64,000 nucleotides of DNA. Source: Lachnospiraceae bacterium (GTDB lineage: Bacteria > Bacillota > Clostridia > Lachnospirales > Lachnospiraceae). The notes under the pieces were generated by a model, which saw nothing but the letters and a program-made list of their open reading frames with translations, did not search any database and had not been told where the DNA came from. Made by a program: the position numbers and the translations under genes. Positions 26,800 to 36,979 of the stretch are shown here, piece by piece. The DNA lies in the NCBI GenBank assembly GCA_900766925.1, contig CAAFXG010000316.1:4974-68973 (forward strand), in the 5' to 3' direction. Numbering within the stretch: position 1 is the first letter of the stretch; every line of letters starts with the position of its first letter.

Positions 26800-27732
26800 A
26801 TGGATTATCAGGAAGTATTGTACATACTCAAGAGAAAAGTGAGAAGAATATTCAAAAAAACCAAGAAATTTTGTAAAAGAACCTGGCGTAAATTTGTACA
26901 TTGGTTAAGATGGTATATCCGTTTGCTTATCAGGCATACTAAGGCTAAGGATTACAGCGTATTAATCTATACAATTACAGCATTAATTGTATTTATTCTT
27001 GTGATTTCATTGATTGGAAAAGCATTTTCATCACTTGGTCACAAGGACAAAAAAAAGGAAGTCGAGCCTACAACCGAGATTGTAACCCCGGTTGAACCTA
27101 CCATGACAGATGCAGAAAGAGAGCACCAACAGCTTGTAAGCCAGAGTAAGATTATATATGACAATAACAAGGATTTCCTTATTCTTGTAAATGATACTCA
27201 TCCACTTGATGAAGATTACACCTTTGAACATCATACCTTAAACAGCGGATACGATATTGACGAGAGAATATTTAATGATTTGGTTAACATGCTTACGGAC
27301 CTTAATAATGAGGATTTACATTATTCAATTGTATCAGGATACAGAAGCAGACAATACCAGCAGTCATTAATTGATAATGACGTTGCAACATACATGAATC
27401 AGGGTATGTCACAGGAGGAGGCCTATGAATTAACGATACAGTCTGTACAGCTCCCGGGTTGTAGTGAACACGAGACCGGACTTGCTCTTGATATTACCTC
27501 TGAGGGCATTTATGAGCTGACAGAGAATATTCAAGAATATGAAACCATACAGTGGCTTACTGAAAATTGTCATAAATACGGCTTTATATTAAGATATCCA
27601 AAGGATAAGGTTTCATCAACAGGAATAAAATACGAACCTTGGCATTTCAGATATGTTGGTCTGGAGGCGGCTGCCTTCCTTCAGAAAAATAATCTGTCAT
27701 TGGAGGAATTTTATGAGCTGCTAGGCAAATAA
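26800..27732 (+). CDS. VanY-like D-alanyl-D-alanine carboxypeptidase (M15B), membrane anchored
   Basis: 310 aa. A very basic cytoplasmic N-terminus of about 45 residues, one membrane helix (about 50-72), a linker with Glu/Thr-rich sequence, then the zinc peptidase domain: SGYRS, SEHETGLALD with H224 and D231, and EPWHFRY with H282. It trims the terminal D-Ala of peptidoglycan stem peptides outside the membrane. No vancomycin-resistance genes are nearby, so a housekeeping role is likelier. 18 bp after thiC and 18 bp before the TPR gene. Confidence 0.9.
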   Translation: MDYQEVLYILKRKVRRIFKKTKKFCKRTWRKFVHWLRWYIRLLIRHTKAKDYSVLIYTITALIVFILVISLIGKAFSSLGHKDKKKEVEPTTEIVTPVEPTMTDAEREHQQLVSQSKIIYDNNKDFLILVNDTHPLDEDYTFEHHTLNSGYDIDERIFNDLVNMLTDLNNEDLHYSIVSGYRSRQYQQSLIDNDVATYMNQGMSQEEAYELTIQSVQLPGCSEHETGLALDITSEGIYELTENIQEYETIQWLTENCHKYGFILRYPKDKVSSTGIKYEPWHFRYVGLEAAAFLQKNNLSLEEFYELLGK

Positions 27733-27750
27733 TTTTTAGGGGAATAAATT

Positions 27751-28632
27751 ATGTCCAAAAAAGAGAGCAAAAGAAGAATCAAGCGTCGCAGTAAATCATA
27801 TAGGAGAGCAATGATATATGTAAATCTGTTCTTCGTATGCTTTATAATATTTTTCTTTATATTTGGGGCTGTTCATACCTTTACCAACAAAAAGAATTAT
27901 CGAAAGGATGGTATTGAATATTACAAGCTCGAGGAATATGAGGCGGCAATCGAAAGCTTTGACAGGGCATTGGCATGCAATCAGTGGTTTTCTTCCAAAA
28001 TGAATGTTGATATTGAATTATACAAGGCTTCCTGTTATATGGAGCTACATGATTATGAGGGAGCAGCAAGAACATATTCTGACATAGTAAAAAAATATAA
28101 GTCAATTTATTTCGACAAAGAAAAGGTTGATTTTATGATTATTTTAAATCAGAACCTTCAGAAATATTCAGACGGAGACCTTATTTCAACTGTTTCTGTC
28201 TTTTGTGAGGCTGTTGAAAAGGGATACTATGAAATGAGCCTTTATGCTGCCATATGCTATGAAGCGCAGGAAGATATGGAACAGATGAAGCAATATTATG
28301 ACATCTACAGTAATCATTTTGGTATGAATTCATTTTTGTATTACAAATATGCAACATACTATATTCTTAAGGAAGATTATTCCACGGCCCTTTCATATGT
28401 TGAGGATGGGATTGCCGGAACCGATCAGGAGTATATAAGATATCTGTTATTTGAACAGATATTATGTTATGAAAAGCTTCATATGTACAATGACGCACTT
28501 GATTTAGCCACCAGCTATATTTCCAGATATCCGGATGATGTACGGGGGCAGGATATGTACGAATTTCTTGATACAAGAGTTAACATTAACGAAACTCCAC
28601 TCAGTGACAAATTCACTGATAAACAGGAATAA
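27751..28632 (+). CDS. Membrane-anchored tetratricopeptide repeat protein
   Basis: 293 aa. Basic N-terminus, one membrane helix (about 24-47), then TPR-like helical pairs: RKDGIEYYKLEEYEAAIESFDRAL at the start, DYEGAARTYSDI, and DYSTALSYVEDGI further on. TPR folds mediate protein contacts; partner unknown. Encoded between the VanY-like peptidase and hflX with short gaps on both sides, so it may act with the peptidase at the envelope. Confidence 0.8.
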   Translation: MSKKESKRRIKRRSKSYRRAMIYVNLFFVCFIIFFFIFGAVHTFTNKKNYRKDGIEYYKLEEYEAAIESFDRALACNQWFSSKMNVDIELYKASCYMELHDYEGAARTYSDIVKKYKSIYFDKEKVDFMIILNQNLQKYSDGDLISTVSVFCEAVEKGYYEMSLYAAICYEAQEDMEQMKQYYDIYSNHFGMNSFLYYKYATYYILKEDYSTALSYVEDGIAGTDQEYIRYLLFEQILCYEKLHMYNDALDLATSYISRYPDDVRGQDMYEFLDTRVNINETPLSDKFTDKQE

Positions 28633-28659
28633 TATTATGTAAATAACAGGTGATTTCTT

Positions 28660-29889
28660 ATGTATGATAATAACGAATTAGTTGAGAAGGTTATACTTGT
28701 CAGCGTCGATTTAGATAACGGTGAGGATGTTTCGAGTAACCTTGATGAGCTTGAAGAGCTTGTTAAAACTGCAGGGGCAGTAGTTGTCGGCAGACTTATC
28801 CAAAAAAAGGAAAATATAGATAAAGCAACTTATATTGGCTCCGGTAAAACTCAGGAATTAAAGGATATGGTTTATAATCTTGACGCGACAGGAATTGTCA
28901 GTGATGATGAGCTTTCTCCTATGCAGATTTCCAACCTTACTAACGAGCTTGACACAAAGATTATGGACAGGACAATGGTTATTCTTGATATTTTTGCCGC
29001 AAGAGCCAATACAAGAGAGGGTAAAATACAGGTTGAGCTTGCACAGCTTAAATATCGTTCATCCAGACTTATCGGAATGAGGAGCTCTCTTTCAAGACTT
29101 GGTGGAGGTATAGGTACAAGGGGTCCCGGTGAAAAAAAGCTTGAAATTGACAGGCGAATAATAAGAGATCGTATTGCTCAGCTTGGACGTGAGCTCGAAG
29201 ATGTGAAGTCCCACCGTGAAGTAATGCGTAAGCAGCGCATGGAAGGTAATTTGCCTATAATTTCTATTGTAGGCTATACAAATGCAGGTAAATCAACGCT
29301 TCTTAATCATTTGACTGACGCAGGTGTGCTGGAGGAGGATAAGCTGTTTGCAACATTGGATCCTACATCACGTAATTTCAAGCTGTCAAATGGGCAGGAG
29401 GTAATTATTACAGACACAGTCGGTTTTATACGCAAGCTTCCTCACCATCTGATTAATGCTTTTCGTTCAACACTCGAAGAGGCTAAATATTCTGATATTA
29501 TTTTACATGTCGTAGATATTTCAAATCCTCATGCCGACAGTCAGATTGCTGCTGTTTATGATACCCTGAACGGACTGGGTGTATCTGATAAACCCATTAT
29601 TACTGCCTTTAATAAAATTGATAAATGTGATGAGCTTCCGGTTATAAAGGATTTGACAGCAGACGAGACAATTCGTATTTCAGCCAAAAAGGAAATAGGC
29701 TTTGATGAATTATCAGAGGTGCTGGCAAGACAGATAAATAAGCTTCGGGTATACATTGAAAAAATTATACCATATTCTGACGCCGGACTTGTTAACCGAA
29801 TTCATACATCAGGTACTATTTTAGAAGAAGAATACAGAGAGGATGGAATATTTATCAGGGCTTATATTGATTCAAGCCTTGGTATATAA
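28660..29889 (+). CDS. hflX: GTPase HflX
   Basis: 409 aa ribosome-associated GTPase that splits stalled or heat-stressed 70S ribosomes. N-terminal HflX domain with GSGKTQELK, a coiled helical linker with LGGGIGTRGPGEKK, then the G domain: G1 GYTNAGKST (K211), G3 DTVGFI, G4 NKID. RBS CAGGTGA precedes the ATG. Its end runs 7 bp before the methyltransferase start. Confidence 0.95.
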   Translation: MYDNNELVEKVILVSVDLDNGEDVSSNLDELEELVKTAGAVVVGRLIQKKENIDKATYIGSGKTQELKDMVYNLDATGIVSDDELSPMQISNLTNELDTKIMDRTMVILDIFAARANTREGKIQVELAQLKYRSSRLIGMRSSLSRLGGGIGTRGPGEKKLEIDRRIIRDRIAQLGRELEDVKSHREVMRKQRMEGNLPIISIVGYTNAGKSTLLNHLTDAGVLEEDKLFATLDPTSRNFKLSNGQEVIITDTVGFIRKLPHHLINAFRSTLEEAKYSDIILHVVDISNPHADSQIAAVYDTLNGLGVSDKPIITAFNKIDKCDELPVIKDLTADETIRISAKKEIGFDELSEVLARQINKLRVYIEKIIPYSDAGLVNRIHTSGTILEEEYREDGIFIRAYIDSSLGI

Positions 29890-29896
29890 AATCAAC

Positions 29897-31267
29897 ATGG
29901 AGCTTCCAAAATTATTTGAGAGTAATATGCGTTCCCTGCTTGGAGGGGAATTCGAACAATATAAAGAATGTCTTGATAAACCTATGTATCATGGTATTCG
30001 AATTAATACAACTAAAATTTCAGTTGAGGATTTTCTAAAAATATCTCCGTTTCACCTGGAACCGGTTCCATGGTGTTCAAACGGCTTTTATTATGATGAA
30101 GAAATTGATAAGCCATCTAAGCATCCATTTTATTTTGCAGGCTTATATTATATACAGGAGCCAAGTGCCATGACCCCTGCGGCTGTTATTCCCGTTAATA
30201 AGGGTGACAGGGTTCTTGATATTTGTGCAGCTCCCGGAGGTAAATCAACAGAATTAGCTTCAAAGCTTGCTGATACCGGAATACTTGTATCAAACGATAT
30301 AAGTGCATCAAGAGCCAAGGCTTTACTCAAAAATTTAGAGGTTTTTGGAGTCGGCAATGCACTTATTATCAGTGAAGCTCCATATAAGCTTTCTGAGCGT
30401 TTCCCCGAGTATTTTGATAAAATACTTATTGATGCACCATGTTCAGGCGAAGGTATGTTCAGAAAATCAAATTCAATGATTACTGCATGGGAAAATAACG
30501 GTAATCAATTATTTGCTGATATCCAGAGAAGTATTTTACCTGAGGCGGTAAAAATGCTTAAACCGGGCGGAATGCTTCTTTATTCAACATGCACCTTTGC
30601 TCCACTTGAAAATGAACAATCTGTTGAATATTTACTTTCTTTAGATGACAATCTGGAAATTGTACCATTTGACAAATATGAAAAATTTGATGATGGTCAC
30701 CCGGATTGGGGTAACACTGACAATGATGCATTAAAGAGTTGTGCAAGACTATGGCCGCACAGACTTAAAGGAGAGGGTCATTTTGTCTGTCTTGTAAAGA
30801 AGAACGGCACGTCAACCAATTCAGGTAATACCGGCGATTACCCTGTAAAAAGAGTAAAGCTTCCAAATGAGGTTACGGAATTCCTTGATTTGATTAATAA
30901 ACCCTTTGACAAATCCAGATTCGAAATATCAGGTGATAAATTATATTACATTCCTGAAGCATTTCCGGGAGTTCGTGGCTTAAGGATACTAAGATGCGGC
31001 TTGTACATGGGTGAACTTAAGAAGAATCGTTTTGAGCCAAGTCAGTCACTTGCAATGTATCTAAAGGGAGAGGAATTTACAAATTCAATTTCCTTAGCTG
31101 CAGATGATGAAAGAATCAAAAGGTATCTTAAGGGCGAAACAATTAACGTAGATGGTAAAGACGGCTGGGCATTGATTTGTGTTAACTCATATCCGCTTGG
31201 CTGGGGTAAGCTTAACAACGGTACGCTCAAAAATAAATATCTTGCCGGCTGGAGACTTATGTCCTGA
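29897..31267 (+). CDS. RsmF/NSUN-type RNA (cytosine-5) methyltransferase
   Basis: 456 aa from ATG 29897, just after the hflX stop; an upstream in-frame ATG lies inside hflX. SAM-binding motif DICAAPGGKST, catalytic cysteines in DAPCSGEGM (C182) and the YSTCTF motif (C232), as in m5C methyltransferases of 16S rRNA. The C-terminal 150 residues look like the RsmF-type extension and PUA-like RNA-binding part (GKDGWALICVNSYPLGWGK). The exact target base is not decided by the sequence. Confidence 0.9.
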   Translation: MELPKLFESNMRSLLGGEFEQYKECLDKPMYHGIRINTTKISVEDFLKISPFHLEPVPWCSNGFYYDEEIDKPSKHPFYFAGLYYIQEPSAMTPAAVIPVNKGDRVLDICAAPGGKSTELASKLADTGILVSNDISASRAKALLKNLEVFGVGNALIISEAPYKLSERFPEYFDKILIDAPCSGEGMFRKSNSMITAWENNGNQLFADIQRSILPEAVKMLKPGGMLLYSTCTFAPLENEQSVEYLLSLDDNLEIVPFDKYEKFDDGHPDWGNTDNDALKSCARLWPHRLKGEGHFVCLVKKNGTSTNSGNTGDYPVKRVKLPNEVTEFLDLINKPFDKSRFEISGDKLYYIPEAFPGVRGLRILRCGLYMGELKKNRFEPSQSLAMYLKGEEFTNSISLAADDERIKRYLKGETINVDGKDGWALICVNSYPLGWGKLNNGTLKNKYLAGWRLMS

Positions 31268-31329
31268 CTGTTAGCATTGTTGTGTAAGCGTCATATTATG
31301 AAATATATTATTTTATGAGGTTTTTGTAT

Positions 31330-31914
31330 ATGAGTAAAGTAAAAAAAGGTGATTATGGATATATAAAAGCATATAAAACAGGTAAATTACTGTGGTCACT
31401 CGCTTTTGCGATAATGATATCCATAACTGTAATTGCTACAATAATTATGTTCGGAGATACATCCAGGGTTGCCATAGTATTTGCAATACTTTTATCCCTG
31501 CCCTTTGCCAAGTTTTTAATTTCGTATATTATGAGCGCTCCGTTTAATCCCTTGTCAGAGGATGATTACAGGAAAATATGCGATGGCACATGCGACTCAA
31601 ATGGGGTATGTCAGGGACTGTACTTTGATATTGCAATTTCCATGTATGAGGGTATTAATTTTTATCCATCAATGTGTATAAAGAATGGAAGAATATACGC
31701 CTATGTAATAGATAAGCAATTTAATACTAACAAAAAGAATTATGAAAAATGGATTAAACAGTGTATAGCAGACAGTAAATATGATTACCCGATAACTTTA
31801 TTTGACAATCTTGATGCCTATATCAAAAAGGTTGGGTCAATTAGCAGCCCTAATGATAAAACATTATTGATTGACAAATTCATCAAAGACAAAATATTTG
31901 AATCTTCATTATAA
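31330..31914 (+). CDS. Hypothetical protein with two membrane helices
   Basis: About 194 aa. The ATG at 31330 is preferred because TGAGGT lies eight bases upstream; an ATG five codons earlier has no ribosome site. A short cytoplasmic start with GDYGYIKAYK is followed by two close membrane helices (about 20-40 and 47-67), then a soluble mixed domain of about 125 aa that I do not recognise. Encoded between the methyltransferase and the pseudouridine synthase genes in the same direction. Confidence 0.7.
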   Translation: MSKVKKGDYGYIKAYKTGKLLWSLAFAIMISITVIATIIMFGDTSRVAIVFAILLSLPFAKFLISYIMSAPFNPLSEDDYRKICDGTCDSNGVCQGLYFDIAISMYEGINFYPSMCIKNGRIYAYVIDKQFNTNKKNYEKWIKQCIADSKYDYPITLFDNLDAYIKKVGSISSPNDKTLLIDKFIKDKIFESSL

Positions 31915-31935
31915 GAGATGGTATAAGGATGAAAC

Positions 31936-32946
31936 ATGATTGAATTAATAATTTCAAATAATGATGCGGGGCAGCGCCTGAACAAGTTTCTTATGAAATA
32001 TCTAAATGAAGCTCCATCTTCATTTATTTACAAAATGCTCCGCAAAAAAAATATAGTTCTTAATAACCTTAAGGCTAAGGGTGATGAAATTCTTGTTTTG
32101 GGCGATAGTGTTAAGCTTTACCTTGCAGATGAAACAATAACCCGATTCCAATCAGATAATAATAATAAACAGTGTGATAAGGCTGTAACCAATAAGGAAA
32201 TTAATAAAAATACACTGGTGATTCTGTATAAGAATAACGATATAATTGCGGTTCATAAGCCTGCAGGTGTTCTTTCCCAGAAATCAAAGTCCTCTGATTA
32301 TTCAATTAATGAATGTATAGTTGACTATTACAACACGAATATTTCTGATTCCTTATACAATCAAACATTTAAGCCCTCTGTCTGTAACCGTTTAGACAGA
32401 AACACCTCCGGAATTATACTTGCGGGTATATCTCTTAAAGGAAGTCAAATGCTTTCAAGAATGCTTAAGGACAGGGAAGCAGATAAGTTTTATTTTACAA
32501 TTGTTAAAGGTGATTTTAAATCCAGGAAAAGAATTACATCTTATATCAGTAAAGACGGAACCCAAAATATGTCTGTAGTGATTGGGGAAGCAGACTACAA
32601 CAAATCAAAGAAATATCCTGAAGAATATACAAGGATTGAAACAGAATTCATTCCGGTTTCATTTTCTAATGGATTTACATTATTAAAGATTAAACTTATT
32701 ACAGGCAAATCACATCAAATAAGGGCACAATTAAAGCAGCTTGGCTTTCCGATAATTGGAGACACCAAGTATGGGGATGAAAGCTGCAACCGTCAAATGA
32801 AGAAGAATTTTAATTTGAAGAATCAGCTTCTTCACGCAGGTCTTGTTATTATGCCTGACCAAACCAGGATATACGACCCGCTTCCTGAGCAATTTATTAT
32901 GATTTGTAATGGACTTGGGCTGGATATAAAGAATATTGAAGAATAA
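31936..32946 (+). CDS. RluA-family pseudouridine synthase
   Basis: 336 aa. N-terminal S4 RNA-binding domain (about 14-60, with NKFLMKYL and KNIVLNN), then the RluA fold with HKPAGVLSQ and catalytic D154 in CNRLDRNTSG, and KSHQIRAQLKQLGFPIIGDTKYG at the end. Converts uridine to pseudouridine in rRNA (RluC/RluD-like) or tRNA; the site cannot be assigned. 13 bp before recU. Confidence 0.93.
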   Translation: MIELIISNNDAGQRLNKFLMKYLNEAPSSFIYKMLRKKNIVLNNLKAKGDEILVLGDSVKLYLADETITRFQSDNNNKQCDKAVTNKEINKNTLVILYKNNDIIAVHKPAGVLSQKSKSSDYSINECIVDYYNTNISDSLYNQTFKPSVCNRLDRNTSGIILAGISLKGSQMLSRMLKDREADKFYFTIVKGDFKSRKRITSYISKDGTQNMSVVIGEADYNKSKKYPEEYTRIETEFIPVSFSNGFTLLKIKLITGKSHQIRAQLKQLGFPIIGDTKYGDESCNRQMKKNFNLKNQLLHAGLVIMPDQTRIYDPLPEQFIMICNGLGLDIKNIEE

Positions 32947-32959
32947 ATAGGATTTACTT

Positions 32960-33490
32960 ATGGCAACTTGGAATTCCAGAGGATTAAGAGGTTCGACCTT
33001 AGAGGAACTAATCAATCTTACAAATGAATTATACAGAGAAAAAAATCTTGGCTTAGTCCAAAAAATACCAACACCAATAACCCCGGTCAAAATAGATAAG
33101 GAAAATGGAAACATTTCTCTGGCTTATTTTGAAAAGGATTCTACAGTTGATTATATCGGTGTTGTTCAGGGGATACCCATATGCTTTGACGCAAAGGAAT
33201 GTGCCACAGATACATTTCCCCTACGCAATATACATGAGCATCAGGTAAGCTTTATGGAGGACTTTGAAAGACAGGATGGTATCAGCTTTTTAGTTATAAT
33301 GTTTACATCCAAAAATGAATTTTACTATTTAAGATTCTCTGAATTAAAGAAATATCTGGACAGGGTCAATGACGGTCATGCCAGAAATTTTAAATATGAT
33401 GAGCTGGACAAAAAATATTTTATACGCTCAGAATCCGGTGCACCGGTTCATTATCTAAAGGGGCTTCAGCTCGATATAAAGGAAAGGTAG
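32960..33490 (+). CDS. recU: Holliday junction resolvase RecU
   Basis: 176 aa, slightly shorter than the Bacillus protein of about 200. Matches RecU by its start (NSRGLRGSTLEELI), the catalytic stretch (VDYIGVVQGIPICFDAKE with the metal-binding D and E-x-K) and HEHQVSFMEDFERQDGISF. Cuts four-way junctions in recombination and chromosome segregation. In Bacillus it lies next to a PBP gene; here it lies between an RluA-type gene and nadE. Confidence 0.92.
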   Translation: MATWNSRGLRGSTLEELINLTNELYREKNLGLVQKIPTPITPVKIDKENGNISLAYFEKDSTVDYIGVVQGIPICFDAKECATDTFPLRNIHEHQVSFMEDFERQDGISFLVIMFTSKNEFYYLRFSELKKYLDRVNDGHARNFKYDELDKKYFIRSESGAPVHYLKGLQLDIKER

Positions 33491-33498
33491 GAATAAAG

Positions 33499-35457
33499 AT
33501 GTACGACTACTATAGAACCGCGGTAGCGGTACCTGATATAAAGGTCTGCGATGTTCAATATAATACACAGGAAATTATCAGCAAAATTAACGAGGCAAAT
33601 AAGGAATCAGTTAAACTGATTACATTTCCGGAGCTTTCTCTTACCGGATACACCTGTGCCGACTTATTTCTGCAGGAGCTTGTAATAACAGAGGTCCATA
33701 AGGGACTGAGCCAAATTCTTAACGCTTCCTGTGGTCTTGATATGATTATAGTGGTTGGCGCACCTGTAAGGCTTTCATACCAGCTTTTTAATTCAGCAAT
33801 TGTAATTTACAATGGACAGATACAGGGAATTAATGTAAAGACATTTATCCCTAATTATAATGAATTTTACGAAAAAAGATGGTTTTCCTCAGCTTCAGAG
33901 CTTGATGCAGAAGAGGTATCATCCAGAGAAATACTTGGAAATGAATGCACTGATAATTATTACATTCCAATTGGTAATGATATAATTTATCGGGTAAATG
34001 ACGAGCTTACCTTCGGTATTGAAATATGTGAGGATGTATGGTCACCTTTACCGCCATCTACCTGGATGGCAATGTCAGGAGCAGAAGTTATTCTGAATCT
34101 GTCAGCCAGCAATGACACAATAGGCAAACGTGATTACAGAAGACAGCTTATCAAAAGTCGTTCGACAGCTCTAATGTGTGAATATATTTATGTATCATCA
34201 GGAAGCTCAGAAAGTAGCACAGACCTGATTTTTTCCGGTCACAGCCTCATAGCTGAAAATGGAAGAGTTTTGATTGAAAACGAAAAAATAGTTGACAATA
34301 ATTATATTATGGTATCGGATATGGATTTGGGAAAAATTCGTGCGGACCGTTTGAAGGGAAAAACCTTCAAGGATACCTACAGATTGTATGGAAAAGAGCA
34401 TAGTATTCGTCAGATAGAATTTAATATGGAGTGTAATTTGACGTCTGACGGTTCAAAATATAGAATCAATCCACGACCTTTTATTCCGTCATCCAAAAGC
34501 AAACGACTTGAACGTTGCAGGGATATATTTGACATGCAGGTCGGTGGACTTGCAAAACGTATTTCAATAACAGGCGGAAAGATGGTAATTGGTGTATCGG
34601 GCGGAATGGATTCAACCCTGGCACTTCTGGTAGGTGCCCAGACACTTAAGAAGCTTGGAAGGCCAATGACAGACCTTGTTGGTATTACCATGCCGGCCTT
34701 TGGAACAACTGACAGAACCTACAATAATTCACTGACATTAATGAAAACCCTCGGAATAAGTACTGAAACAATTCCAATAAAGGATGCATGTATACAGCAC
34801 TATAGGGATATTGGACATGATATCGAGGTTAAAGATATTACCTTTGAAAATGTTCAGGCAAGGGAGAGAACACAGGTATTAATGGATTATGCCAACAAAA
34901 TCGGAGCGATTGTGGTAGGTACCGGCGATTTATCCGAGCTTGCTCTTGGCTGGTGCACATATAATGCAGATCAGATGAGTATGTATGGTGTAAATGCAAG
35001 TATTCCAAAAACTCTTGTAAAATGGCTTATTGACAGTGTTGTCCAATACAACCTGTTTCCGGACAGCAGTGAGGTATTAAAGGATATTATTGAAACTCCT
35101 ATTAGCCCCGAGCTTCTGCCACCTGATGAAAATGGCAATATATCACAGAAAACTGAGGATTCTGTCGGACCATATGAATTACATGATTTCTTTTTATACT
35201 ATGTAATGCGTTACGGCTTTTCACCATCAAAAATATATTATATGGCTACCCGGGCATTTGATGGTGATTATGATTCCTGCACAATCCTTAAATGGATGAA
35301 AACATTTTACAGGAGATTTTTTAGTCAGCAGTTTAAAAGAAGCTGTATGCCGGATGGTGTAAAGGTAGGTAGTGTATGTCTCTCACCAAGAGGCGACTGG
35401 AGAATGCCTTCCGATGCCTCAGTTAATATATGGATGAAGGAGCTTGACAATTTATAA
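33499..35457 (+). CDS. nadE: Glutamine-dependent NAD(+) synthetase
   Basis: 652 aa two-domain enzyme. N-terminal nitrilase-type amidase with E45 (FPELSLTGY) and C177 (IEICEDVW), which frees ammonia from glutamine; C-terminal synthetase with PP-loop SGGMDS (S367), which amidates deamido-NAD using ATP. Last step of NAD synthesis. Its stop codon shares one base with the start of the DHH gene, which is itself 8 bp from the TIR gene, so NAD synthesis and a TIR protein are on one message. Confidence 0.95.
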   Translation: MYDYYRTAVAVPDIKVCDVQYNTQEIISKINEANKESVKLITFPELSLTGYTCADLFLQELVITEVHKGLSQILNASCGLDMIIVVGAPVRLSYQLFNSAIVIYNGQIQGINVKTFIPNYNEFYEKRWFSSASELDAEEVSSREILGNECTDNYYIPIGNDIIYRVNDELTFGIEICEDVWSPLPPSTWMAMSGAEVILNLSASNDTIGKRDYRRQLIKSRSTALMCEYIYVSSGSSESSTDLIFSGHSLIAENGRVLIENEKIVDNNYIMVSDMDLGKIRADRLKGKTFKDTYRLYGKEHSIRQIEFNMECNLTSDGSKYRINPRPFIPSSKSKRLERCRDIFDMQVGGLAKRISITGGKMVIGVSGGMDSTLALLVGAQTLKKLGRPMTDLVGITMPAFGTTDRTYNNSLTLMKTLGISTETIPIKDACIQHYRDIGHDIEVKDITFENVQARERTQVLMDYANKIGAIVVGTGDLSELALGWCTYNADQMSMYGVNASIPKTLVKWLIDSVVQYNLFPDSSEVLKDIIETPISPELLPPDENGNISQKTEDSVGPYELHDFFLYYVMRYGFSPSKIYYMATRAFDGDYDSCTILKWMKTFYRRFFSQQFKRSCMPDGVKVGSVCLSPRGDWRMPSDASVNIWMKELDNL

Positions 35458-36971
35458 TGAAATTAAACGATCTGTTGAAATATAATGATATAACCATTCA
35501 ATGCCATGACAATCCTGATGCAGATGCAATTGCATCAGGCTATGGTTTATATTGCTTTTTTCATGCCATGGGCAAGAATGTAAAGCTTATTTACAGCGGA
35601 AATAATATTATTCAGAAGGCAAATCTTACCCTTATGATTGAAAAGCTTAACATACCGATTGGCTATTTCTCACCAACAGAGGTATCTGAGCATAAAATTA
35701 AGGGGCTGCTGATAACGGTAGATTGTCAGTATGGTGCGGGTAACGTGACTAAAATAGAAGCTGACACAATAGCAATAATTGACCATCATCAGATAGAGAT
35801 AAATAATATTGACTTAAGCCTAATCATGCCCGGTATCGGAAGCTGTTCAACAATTATATGGAATATGCTGACGGAAGAAAACTTCAATATCTCAGATGAT
35901 TTAGGTACAGCCTTATATTACGGATTACTGACAGATACTAATCAGTTTACGGAAATGCATACTCCATTGGACAGAGATGCTCAGGACGGAATCTCATTTA
36001 ATAATTCTTTTATTTCACTATTTTGTAATTCCAATATTTCACTTCGTGAGCTTGAAATAGCCGGAATTGCAATGCTTCGCTACAGCTTTAATGAAGATTA
36101 TAATTTTGCAGTTATTAAAGCACAGCCCTGTGACCCCAATATTCTCGGATTAATCAGTGACTTTTTATTACAGGTACATGAAATATTCACCTGCGTTGTA
36201 TATAACGAGGTACCCGGTGGTTTTAAACTATCGGTGAGAAGCTGTGTGAGAGAAGTAAATGCAGGTGAGCTTGCTTCATTCCTTACCCAGGATTTGGGTT
36301 CAGGCGGAGGTCACTACCAGAAGGCCGGAGGATTTATAAGTAAGAAGCTTTTTGATGAAAAATATACAAGTCTGCATTCAGAAGCGTATTTTAATAACAG
36401 AATGGTAGAATATTTCAATAATTATGATTTGGTTTATGCCAATGAATATGAGGCAGATATCGAATCTATGAAATGCTACAGAAAGAAGAATATCCCTGTT
36501 GGTTACGTTAATGCCTATGAGGTTCTTCCGGTCGGTACCCCTATAACAATTCGTACACTTGAGGGTGACATTGATATGCAGATAGAAGAAGACCTCATCA
36601 TAATGATAGGTATTAAGGGAGAAGTATATCCAAACAGAATTGAAAAATTCAAGCGTTCCTACAAGCCGCTTCCTGATAAATACATTTATAATAAATATGT
36701 AATTAACAACGATTATGAGCCTGTAATTAAGGACAGAAATACCGGTGAGATAAAGCCCCTTATTGATTATGCAAAGGTTTGTGTTACAACCGGAGAAGTA
36801 CAAATATACGCAAAGCCGATAGAAAAGGATGTAAAGGTATTTACAAGCTGGGATCAGGAAAAATATATGAAGGGCAGGATAGGGGATTATCTTGCTGTTC
36901 GAACTGATGATTTACATGATGTATATATAGTTGAGCAGAACATTTTCCAAAGAACATATGAACAATTATAG
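35457..36971 (+). CDS. DHH/DHHA1-family phosphoesterase with extra C-terminal module
   Basis: 504 aa. DHH domain with HDNPDADAIAS (residues 17-27) and D109-H110-H111 (IIDHHQ), then DHHA1 with GSGGGHYQKAGGF. NrnA/GdpP-type relatives cut nanoRNAs, pAp or cyclic dinucleotides. Residues of about 370-504 form an additional module ending in GDYLAVRTDDLHDVYIVEQ-like sequence that I do not recognise. Translationally coupled to nadE (ATGA-type overlap) and 8 bp before the TIR gene. Confidence 0.85.
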   Translation: MKLNDLLKYNDITIQCHDNPDADAIASGYGLYCFFHAMGKNVKLIYSGNNIIQKANLTLMIEKLNIPIGYFSPTEVSEHKIKGLLITVDCQYGAGNVTKIEADTIAIIDHHQIEINNIDLSLIMPGIGSCSTIIWNMLTEENFNISDDLGTALYYGLLTDTNQFTEMHTPLDRDAQDGISFNNSFISLFCNSNISLRELEIAGIAMLRYSFNEDYNFAVIKAQPCDPNILGLISDFLLQVHEIFTCVVYNEVPGGFKLSVRSCVREVNAGELASFLTQDLGSGGGHYQKAGGFISKKLFDEKYTSLHSEAYFNNRMVEYFNNYDLVYANEYEADIESMKCYRKKNIPVGYVNAYEVLPVGTPITIRTLEGDIDMQIEEDLIIMIGIKGEVYPNRIEKFKRSYKPLPDKYIYNKYVINNDYEPVIKDRNTGEIKPLIDYAKVCVTTGEVQIYAKPIEKDVKVFTSWDQEKYMKGRIGDYLAVRTDDLHDVYIVEQNIFQRTYEQL

Positions 36972-36979
36972 GGGGAAAC

